DNA from: Acidobacteriaceae bacterium
GTDB taxonomy: Bacteria > Acidobacteriota > Terriglobia > Terriglobales > SbA1
Direction: 5' to 3'
NCBI GenBank assembly: GCA_003136335.1
Contig: PLEA01000598.1
Span: 1 to 7,009, forward strand
Length of the DNA stretch: 7,009 bases
The translations under genes were made by a program, and so were the position numbers. Shown here piece by piece: positions 1 through 4,629 of this stretch. The stretch's first letter is position 1; every line of letters starts with the position of its first letter. The notes beneath the pieces are model-generated. The model was not told the origin of the DNA. It saw only the letters and a list, made by a program, of their open reading frames with translations, and searched no databases.

Positions 1-1
1 A

Positions 2-112
2 ATCGTTGCGAGTCAAATCTTGCCGGGTACTGCGAGGCATGTTTTGTCGAAAGCAGCAAGGGCAGTGACAGTTTATCCAAGTGATGAGGGTCGTTCCATT
101 GTCCAAAGGTGA
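2..112 (+). CDS. Possible C-terminal fragment of a universal stress protein (partial at window edge)
   Basis: An open frame enters from the left edge and stops at TGA 110-112, giving 36 visible residues. The stretch GTARHVLSKAARAVTVYP resembles the end of UspA-family proteins, where a G-S/T-x4-V-L-x2-A motif is followed by a hydrophobic V-x-V strand. Known UspA-type proteins are cytoplasmic nucleotide-binding stress proteins. The match is short, the usual A-P-C-P is absent, and the last codons run into the repeat unit at 98-104, so the native end may be lost. It could equally be a chance open frame. Confidence 0.22.
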   Translation: MVASQILPGTARHVLSKAARAVTVYPSDEGRSIVQR

Positions 113-147
113 ATGACGATTGTCCTAAAGTTAAATAGCGATAGTCC
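94..147. repeat. Three degenerate 21-22 bp repeats, possible IS21-type insertion-sequence end
   Basis: ATTGTCC occurs at 98-104 and 119-125, and ATAGTCC at 141-147, with start-to-start spacing of 21 and 22 bp. Similarity extends beyond the heptamers: AAAGGTGAATGACG after the first aligns with TAAAGTTAAATAGCG after the second. Multiple spaced terminal repeats of this kind are known at the ends of IS21-family elements, where the transposase binds. No istA or istB coding sequence is visible here, so this would be a bare end or relic. The family assignment is an inference from layout only. Confidence 0.35.
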
Positions 148-191
148 GCGACTGTCTCTACGAACAGGAATCGTCAGCGCTCGAAATCGGT

Positions 192-232
192 TGGCGAAAA
201 ATCGCCATAGCAGAGCGCCGGGATAAACCGGC
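192..232. other. Two adjacent perfect hairpins
   Basis: The first dyad is TGGCGA (192-197), loop AAAA, TCGCCA (202-207). The second is GCCGG (217-221), loop GATAAA, CCGGC (228-232). Neither is followed by a T tract on the plus strand, so neither is a classical intrinsic terminator. They lie in a stretch with no gene (113-326) between the repeat cluster and the recombinase relic. Their role is unknown. Confidence 0.4.
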
Positions 233-326
233 ATGAAGCAGAGAATGGAAAATTCTTACGAGTAAGGAGTAGCGATCCGCTCGGCCCCGAGTTTTGTGTT
301 GGGTACCCGGTCGCGAACAGACTCGA

Positions 327-559
327 ATGGCATTTCATCCCACGTTTCAGGTGCTCCGGAGGAGCTTCTCCACACATGGCAAGAAGGAAGCACACCCGAC
401 CGAGATGCAGGCCCAACTCGGACACAGCGACATTCGTACCACCCTAGACATCTATACCCAGATTACAGACCCGGAGGTCGCCAGACCAGAATGGTGAACC
501 AGGTCACAAACCGCATCCTGGGCTTGGATGAAGAGGTTGAGCCGGGCTCAGTTCAGTGA
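327..559 (+). pseudogene. Tyrosine recombinase (phage-type integrase) C-terminal remnant, frameshifted
   Basis: The frame containing 327-485 encodes FQVLRRSFSTHGKKEAHP, then LGHSDIRTTLDIYTQ. These are the final catalytic motifs of a tyrosine recombinase: an HxxR-like box with Gln in place of His, the LGH histidine, and the tyrosine in DIY. A tandem duplication of CCAGA (481-485 and 486-490) moves the reading frame. Removing one copy joins DPEVAR directly to MVNQVTNRILGLDEE and the frame then closes at TGA 557-559. No N-terminal or core-binding domain precedes it, so it is both truncated and frameshifted. It lies 64 bp upstream of the tRNA-Ser gene and differs clearly in sequence from the intact recombinase downstream, so it is a relic of a different element. 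Confidence 0.8.
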
Positions 560-573
560 GATGGGCGCAGAAA

Positions 574-602
574 TTCGAAGCCAACAGCTTCCCTGATAAA
601 AT
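574..602 (+). promoter_or_regulatory. Putative sigma-70 promoter of the tRNA-Ser gene
   Basis: TTCGAA (574-579) and TAAAAT (597-602) are separated by 17 bp and end 21 bp before the mature tRNA 5' end. The -10 is a good match and the -35 keeps only TT and the final A of the consensus. Position and spacing fit a tRNA promoter. Confidence 0.4.
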
Positions 603-623
603 GAAAATGAAACAAGTGGGCGC

Positions 624-713
624 GGAGAGATGGCCGAGTGGCTGAAGGCGCGCGCCTCGAAAGCGTGTATACCTTTACGGGTATCGGGGGTTCGAATCCC
701 TCTCTCTCCGCCA
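624..713 (+). tRNA. tRNA-Ser (anticodon CGA), CCA encoded
   Basis: The gene decodes the serine codon UCG. The acceptor stem GGAGAGA (624-630) pairs fully with TCTCTCC (703-709), followed by discriminator G710 and an encoded CCA (711-713). The anticodon stem 651-655/663-667 closes the loop CTCGAAA, placing the anticodon CGA at 658-660. A long variable arm with stem ATACC/GGTAT (669-673/680-684) identifies the class II serine type. The T arm is 686-690/698-702 around loop TTCGAAT. All arms are intact. The 3' end doubles as the likely integration target of the adjacent recombinase. Confidence 0.95.
691..713 (+). repeat. Left copy of tRNA-Ser 3'-end direct repeat, putative attL
   Basis: These 23 bases of the tRNA T-loop, T-stem and acceptor match 4579-4601 at 19 of 23 positions in the same orientation. 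The last ten bases, CTCTCCGCCA (704-713), are identical to 4592-4601. A tRNA 3' end directly upstream of a recombinase gene is the usual attachment site of tyrosine-recombinase elements, and integration there preserves the tRNA. Confidence 0.55.
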
Positions 714-732
714 GTTTTGATTCTAAAGAACT

Positions 733-769
733 TAAAGGCTAAAGGCCTACCGGCTACAGATTCGGCTAC
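733..769 (+). repeat. Short direct repeats between attL and the integrase, possible arm-type sites
   Basis: TAAAGGC is repeated in tandem at 733-739 and 740-746, and CGGCTAC occurs at 751-757 and 763-769, 12 bp apart. They fill the gap between the tRNA end and the recombinase start. Recombinases of this class carry an N-terminal arm-binding domain that recognises short repeats near the attachment site, so these are candidates; that role is inferred from position. Confidence 0.3.
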
Positions 770-823
770 GTTTTGACCGGGTCAATAACCGCCGTCCCCT
801 ACGCCTTCTCGGTATTAAGCCGC

Positions 824-828
824 AAGGA
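824..828 (+). promoter_or_regulatory. Ribosome binding site that fixes the integrase start
   Basis: AAGGA lies 7 nt before ATG 836. The frame is open further upstream to a TTG at 773, but no comparable site precedes that codon. Confidence 0.7.
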
Positions 829-835
829 CATACCG

Positions 836-1912
836 ATGAAGGTCTCGCTTTACGTCAGGGAACATTCCACTCGCAAATACCGCAAAGCCAAATCAACAGA
901 ACCAGCCGGAACCGTCTACGTGCTTCGCTACGGCGGCACGTGGGAAACGATTGACGCGGAAAACTGGAACGACGCAAGAGTAGCGCAACTCAGAAAGAGT
1001 GCCGCGCTGCTTGAAAGCTGGCGTCCGAAGGTCGAGAAAAAGGAACAAGCCAGCCTGATGCTGGATGCGGCGATGGATTCCTACCTGTCCGAAATCTCTT
1101 CCAGCCGAAACAAGAAAACGCAACAAGCTTACACTGTTGCGCTGCGCTACTTCTACGAGTGCGTTGGCAATAAACCAATCAAAGACATCACTCGCGGCGA
1201 CCTCGTGAAGTTCTCAGTGTTCCTGCGAGAAGATAAGGAACAGAGTCCCCGTAGCTGCTGGAACAAGTTTTCGAATGTGATGTCCTTCCTCAAGCACTAC
1301 GACGTGAAGCCGAAGATCAAGCCGCACGATTGGCCGAAGTTCTTGGAAGAAGAACCAGAAATCTACGATCAGGAAACTCTGGACAAGTTCTTCGCCGCGT
1401 GCGATGACGACGAACTACTGCTGTTCGAGTTCTTCTTGCAGACTGGGATGCGCGAACAGGAAGTGATCTACGCGACCGACCGCTGCGTGGACTTCGCCAA
1501 CTACACCATCAGCGTCAAGCGTAATCCCCAGCACGGATGGACGCCGAAGATGTATAAGGAACGCACCGTTCCTGTGCCGAAGGCGCTGGTCAACAAGTTG
1601 AAGCGCATGCTAGCGGTCCGTGGCAAAGGCGGTCTGCTGTTCCCGACCAAGAACGGCCTGCCGAAGTTCGACTTCCGGGACATGGCTAAAGCTATCGCGA
1701 AGCGTGCCGGGATCGACGAGTCGGAAGTCTGGCTGCACAAGTTCCGCGCCACGTTCTGCACTCGCGCCTTGTGGTCGGGGATCGACCTACGCACGGTTCA
1801 AGACTGGATGGGACACGACGATCTATCCAGCACGCTACGGTATTTGAAACCAGATCGCAGCAAAGCGATGCGCGAAAAGGTAGAAGCCATCTGGCGTGCC
1901 GCTGCTGCCTAG
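836..1912 (+). CDS. Tyrosine recombinase / phage-type integrase of the tRNA-Ser element
   Basis: This 358-residue protein would catalyse site-specific recombination between the tRNA-Ser attachment site and the element. The N-terminal 65 residues look like an arm-binding region (TVYVLRYGGTWETID). A helical core-binding domain spans about residues 72-170 and the catalytic domain about 175-345. The catalytic set is complete: Arg206 in TGMRE, a beta-hairpin lysine at 238 or 241 (PKMYKER), His301 and Arg304 in HKFR, His327 in MGHDD, and the nucleophile Tyr336 in STLRYLKP. The ATG at 836 is preferred over the TTG at 773 because of its ribosome binding site. It starts 122 bp after the tRNA and reads away from it, the standard layout for tRNA-targeted integrases. 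It appears intact and functional. Confidence 0.93.
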   Translation: MKVSLYVREHSTRKYRKAKSTEPAGTVYVLRYGGTWETIDAENWNDARVAQLRKSAALLESWRPKVEKKEQASLMLDAAMDSYLSEISSSRNKKTQQAYTVALRYFYECVGNKPIKDITRGDLVKFSVFLREDKEQSPRSCWNKFSNVMSFLKHYDVKPKIKPHDWPKFLEEEPEIYDQETLDKFFAACDDDELLLFEFFLQTGMREQEVIYATDRCVDFANYTISVKRNPQHGWTPKMYKERTVPVPKALVNKLKRMLAVRGKGGLLFPTKNGLPKFDFRDMAKAIAKRAGIDESEVWLHKFRATFCTRALWSGIDLRTVQDWMGHDDLSSTLRYLKPDRSKAMREKVEAIWRAAAA

Positions 1913-1942
1913 CAAACTGGCGGCGGTGCTTGGTTGGACTCA

Positions 1943-1989
1943 GCCCTCCTTCGGCAGTTTTTCTTCTTCTTTGCAACTGCCCTCCTTCG
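1943..1989 (+). repeat. 11-bp direct repeat downstream of the integrase
   Basis: GCCCTCCTTCG occurs at 1943-1953 and 1979-1989, start-to-start 36 bp, with a pyrimidine-rich spacer. The 229-bp gap from 1913 to 2141 otherwise holds no gene that I can support. No convincing terminator hairpin follows the integrase. Confidence 0.35.
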
Positions 1990-2141
1990 AACGACTTGGA
2001 CCGCTTCATTCCAAGCGAGCGGCCATTCTAGGGCAAAAACGGCACCACAAGTTGCTCATTCCACCCGGCTTAAAACCGGACAGTTCTGCCAAAGTCTCCG
2101 TATATTCCAACTGGGCAACTGCCCCAAAAGGAAAAAATGTT

Positions 2142-2489
2142 ATGAGCCAGACGAAAGTGAAAATCAGACGGAAGAAGCATGGGAAACGAAGCGTCATCAG
2201 ACCGACGGCGGAAGAGATAGCCGCCTTCGCGCCTTCGACGCGGGAAGAGATGGACATACTCGGTGCGGGCGTACCCTGTACGTTGGTGCCTTTTTTGCGC
2301 CAACAGTTATTCCGATATACCATGTACCGAACTGACGGTTTGTTTCACGTAGGAGGTCGCTCTGATGCTACTTCGAACTTTCGCCGTCGCCTTGGTCGCA
2401 GTGTGCACGTTCCTTGCCTCACAAACCAGTCCTCAACCTGCGCAACCCGCTCCCCAAGTCGGGCAACCCGCTCCCGACTTCATTCTTAG
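2142..2489 (+). CDS. Doubtful small basic hypothetical protein
   Basis: ATG 2142 is preceded by AAGGA at 2128-2132 (9-nt spacing). The frame encodes 115 residues beginning with a very basic stretch (KVKIRRKKHGKR) and then RPTAEEIAAFAPSTREEMD, which looks like real protein. I recognise no family. The last 40 or so residues are Arg/Ser-rich and lie inside the thioredoxin gene in another frame, so the native C terminus was probably lost or shifted. A frameshift near 2270-2280 into the frame ending at 2335 would give a shorter product. It may be a decayed accessory gene or a leader of the next gene. Confidence 0.33.
   Translation: MSQTKVKIRRKKHGKRSVIRPTAEEIAAFAPSTREEMDILGAGVPCTLVPFLRQQLFRYTMYRTDGLFHVGGRSDATSNFRRRLGRSVHVPCLTNQSSTCATRSPSRATRSRLHS
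2282..2304. other. 8-bp hairpin with oligo-T loop upstream of the thioredoxin gene
   Basis: GTTGGTGC (2282-2289) pairs with GCGCCAAC (2297-2304), including one G-T wobble, around the loop CTTTTTT. No T tract follows. It lies 46 bp before the thioredoxin ribosome binding site, so it could affect the leader or merely be part of the uncertain upstream ORF. Confidence 0.35.
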
Positions 2490-2889
2490 CGACTCCACTG
2501 GCTCTTCCGTCAAATTGTCCGCTTATAAAGGCAAGGTGGTTCTGCTCGACTTCTGGGCTACTTGGTGCGGCGGCTGCAAAGTTGAGATTCCTTGGTACGT
2601 GGAGTTCCAAAATAAGTACCGGAACGACGGACTGGCGGCGATTGGCGTTTCCATGGATGACGACGGCTGGAAATCGGTAAAGCCATTTCTCGAAGAGCAC
2701 AAGCTGAATTATCCAGTCGTGATTGCCAACCAAGACCTAACCACCCGATACGGCGGACTCCCCTCTCTCCCTATGACTCTGCTCATTGACCGCGACGGGA
2801 AGATTGCCGAGTCGAACGCAGGCATGGTAGACAAAGACGCCTTTGAAAATAAGATCAAGACGCTCCTTCGCCAGAGCCCTGCTAAGTAA
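2365..2889 (+). CDS. Secreted TlpA/ResA-like thiol-disulfide oxidoreductase
   Basis: The 174-residue product is a thioredoxin-fold protein of the AhpC-TSA/Redoxin (TlpA/ResA) type, expected to exchange disulfides outside the cytoplasm. Residues 1-20 form a Sec signal (MLLRTFAVALVAVCTFLAS). A Pro/Gln-rich linker follows, then QVGQPAPDFILSD, the usual family opening. The active site is WATWCGGC with Cys68 and Cys71, and the cis-proline is Pro136 in SLPMTLLID. CGGC replaces the more common CxPC, so its redox potential may differ. Start support is excellent: AGGAGG at 2351-2356, 8 nt before ATG. No lipobox or membrane domain is seen. The next gene begins 25 bp after the stop, so the two are probably cotranscribed. 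In known systems such proteins reduce cytochrome-maturation or other periplasmic cysteines; the substrate here is unknown. Confidence 0.9.
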   Translation: MLLRTFAVALVAVCTFLASQTSPQPAQPAPQVGQPAPDFILSDSTGSSVKLSAYKGKVVLLDFWATWCGGCKVEIPWYVEFQNKYRNDGLAAIGVSMDDDGWKSVKPFLEEHKLNYPVVIANQDLTTRYGGLPSLPMTLLIDRDGKIAESNAGMVDKDAFENKIKTLLRQSPAK

Positions 2890-2914
2890 GGGCGCCCGGC
2901 TGCGAGTATCCTCC

Positions 2915-3706
2915 ATGATTCTCGGATTAGTTCTCGCGCTAGTTGTCGCTGCGCCCCAGCGGAGCGATTCCACAGAGTCGCAGACGACCATGCAGCAGCA
3001 TTCTCACGACGAGTACGAACGACACAGGCAAGCTGCCATTCGCATCAACGAGCTTGCCGGGCGAGTTCAATCTGAAGCCGACGCCAGTGCCCTCGTGTCT
3101 GAGATCGCGGGACTCTTTGCAAAAGAACTGCCTCCGGCTTGGGCCAGCAGCAGTATTCGTCAGCGAGTTGCCCACGCGGAATACGAGACGGTCCGCAACC
3201 CGGCAACACTTATCCCAGAGCAGCGCGTAGTCGAGGTTTGGAATCAGTATGCCCGAGAGATCGGAGCGCCTGACGAAGCGATTGTCTCAGTCGCCGAGAT
3301 TCACAATATGCGCGATGGGTCGTTTACGGTTGCTCAGTTAATGTGGGCACGGGGAAATCAAACAATCTGGACGACGCCAAATTTGTTTGCGCTCGGGTCT
3401 GACGGGAAGGTCGCAGACGGTTGCCGAGCCATTGAAGCGGTGCGTGTGATTCATGACCTTGAAGACCTGTTCCAGAACCTTCGCGGAGCGCGTGACCGCC
3501 TACAAAGGGGAATTGTGCCATCCGAGGAGATCAAGAAGCGAGCAGGAGAGCCACGCCCGCAGACACACGGTTGGGTCCGACTTGAAGCCCACGCAGACAC
3601 AAATCCTATTCGCCCCACAGAGCAACGTTACGTGCAAGAGCATGGCTCAGCGGCATACACCCGGTTGCTTGTGCGGTTATTTGACGAACTGTTCCCCGCC
3701 GAGTGA
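2915..3706 (+). CDS. Exported hypothetical protein, probable operon partner of the thioredoxin
   Basis: I do not recognise this 263-residue protein. It begins with a hydrophobic segment (MILGLVLALVVAAPQ) like a signal peptide or N-terminal anchor, then a polar region rich in Gln and His (MQQHSHDEYERH). The rest is a soluble, mostly helical-looking domain with a conserved-looking middle (NLFALGSDGKVADGCRAIEA) and an acidic C terminus. The mature part has only one Cys, in DGCRA. ATG 2915 has no clear ribosome binding site. The frame is open back to a TTG at 2843 inside the thioredoxin gene; starting there would supply the positive residues (RSRRSFAR, KGARLR) that the signal otherwise lacks, so the longer form of 287 residues is possible. 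Translational coupling to the upstream gene is likely. Confidence 0.72.
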   Translation: MILGLVLALVVAAPQRSDSTESQTTMQQHSHDEYERHRQAAIRINELAGRVQSEADASALVSEIAGLFAKELPPAWASSSIRQRVAHAEYETVRNPATLIPEQRVVEVWNQYAREIGAPDEAIVSVAEIHNMRDGSFTVAQLMWARGNQTIWTTPNLFALGSDGKVADGCRAIEAVRVIHDLEDLFQNLRGARDRLQRGIVPSEEIKKRAGEPRPQTHGWVRLEAHADTNPIRPTEQRYVQEHGSAAYTRLLVRLFDELFPAE

Positions 3707-4020
3707 GAACCCAGTCATGATCGCCTGCTCGCACCGTCTCACAGGGTATACCTGTGCACCAGCGACCAACCTGCAGAAACAGGGGGCGAAAGGCCGCATA
3801 AAATGAAGTTGCCGCAGACACCCTTTTTGACCACCGGGTAGGCAAGGGCTTGGGAAAGCCTGAAATCGTAGGCTTGCCCTTTCCGCCGTCCATCAGATGT
3901 GCCCCTCGTTGACTCCGCGTGCTCACATCTCTAACATTCTTGCCAATGGCAACTTCCTCCCCTACAGAATGACCTGAATTTCGCCTAACAGACGACACCC
4001 ACTCGAACAGCCGCAATTCC
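3707..4020. other. Non-coding stretch with two hairpins
   Basis: There is no supported gene here. CACAGG (3740-3745) and CCTGTG (3751-3756) form a perfect 6-bp dyad around GTATA, 33 bp past the preceding stop. A second stem pairs GGG-A-AAGCCT (3852-3861) with AGGCTT-G-CCC (3870-3879), one mismatch, 8-nt loop. Neither has a T tract of terminator quality, though the second is followed by TTT. Either could protect the mRNA 3' end of the upstream genes. Confidence 0.4.
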
Positions 4021-4023
4021 TGT

Positions 4024-4310
4024 AAGGGCATCGCCACGCTTCCAGTCAGCCAGAGGCGCACCGCGTTGCAGGACTGGCTTGATATTGATGTTCGATCGTG
4101 GTTCGCCGGTCGCATATTGCCGGTCACGGAAGTCATAGCCGAACGCTGGGGACATTTGGCCGCAACTGCAAAGCGACACGGTTTGCCTTGGCAGTCGTGG
4201 ATGGCGTAATTGCGGCAACAGCCCTTCATCACGACCTTACCCTCGTCACGCGCAACGTCAAAGACTTCGCGGGTCTCGGCATCGATATCTCCAATCCTTG
4301 GGAAATATAA
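4024..4310 (+). pseudogene. FitB/VapC-type PIN-domain toxin remnant, frameshifted
   Basis: The intact family members are about 140-residue RNases of type II toxin-antitoxin systems, cutting RNA with a cluster of acidic residues. From 4024 one frame reads KGIATLPVSQRRTALQDWLD and then WFAGRILPVTEVIAERWGHL, up to HGLP at 4186. It then needs a one-base deletion to continue in the frame LAVVDGVIAATALHHDLTL and TRNVKDFAGLGID, ending NPWEI at TAA 4308-4310. The conserved Asp of VVDG and Asp of NVKDF are present, and the AERWG acid is retained. The N-terminal third with the first catalytic Asp (LLDTN motif) is absent, and no antitoxin gene is seen upstream. It is therefore a dead toxin gene. Confidence 0.78.
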
Positions 4311-4553
4311 AATCCCGTAAAAACATGCCGAATTCGACTAGCTTATCCATGACCCGATTGACTATGCCGCGTCTATGATCGGCGGTCGCACAGTGCAGGA
4401 GGCTGACCGAACAGTCGAAGCGCAGCCGAGGTATCGCAAACAGCAGGGCGATTGAGTTTCAGGCCAGGGGATACGGCAGCGTGCAATAGCGTGCAATGGT
4501 GCGCGGCAATCGTGGTAAACTTGGCATCCGTGGCAATGTAGAATCTACAACTT
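4311..4553. other. Non-coding right end of the element
   Basis: I find no gene between the toxin remnant and the tRNA-like repeat. The notable content is the tandem 10-bp repeat at 4478-4497, described separately, in a stretch with several TGGCA/GGCAAT-like words up to about 4536. Confidence 0.4.
4478..4497 (+). repeat. Perfect 10-bp tandem repeat near the right junction
   Basis: AGCGTGCAAT is present twice without a gap (4478-4487 and 4488-4497), followed by a weaker third unit GGTGCGCGGCAAT (4498-4510). Repeats about 80-100 bp inside a junction are typical places for recombinase arm-binding or directionality-factor sites; that function is inferred from position only. Confidence 0.45.
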
Positions 4554-4578
4554 ATGGAAGCGATCGGGCGTTGCAGGG

Positions 4579-4601
4579 TCCAAATCCCACCCTCTCCGCC
4601 A
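4579..4601 (+). repeat. Right copy of tRNA-Ser 3'-end repeat, putative attR
   Basis: The sequence matches 691-713 at 19 of 23 positions, and CTCTCCGCCA (4592-4601) is identical, including the CCA end. Upstream bases do not fold into the rest of a tRNA: the T stem keeps only three pairs and no acceptor 5' strand or anticodon arm is found. It is therefore a 3'-end fragment, as expected at the far junction of a tRNA-integrated element. The acceptor reads CCTCTCC rather than TCTCTCC, so it may have drifted or come from another tRNA-Ser. Confidence 0.55.
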
Positions 4602-4629
4602 TTTAGTTTCACCGCCTTGTTCGCTCCGG

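Noticed and set aside
174..425. 83-residue open frame on the minus strand
   Set aside because: It runs antisense across the recombinase remnant and the two hairpins, with no ribosome binding site or recognisable motif.
773..835. Integrase translation from the upstream TTG at 773
   Set aside because: AAGGA with 7-nt spacing sits before ATG 836, and no site precedes the TTG.
1941..1963. Intrinsic terminator after the integrase
   Set aside because: A TTTTT tract follows GCC/GGC, but the stem is only three pairs, too weak to call.
3606..4232. 208-residue open frame on the minus strand
   Set aside because: It is antisense to the end of the exported protein and to the toxin remnant, both of which have readable protein on the plus strand. 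I see no domain.
4554..4601. A second complete tRNA gene
   Set aside because: Only the T-loop and 3' acceptor are tRNA-like. The T stem has three pairs, and no acceptor 5' strand or anticodon arm exists upstream.
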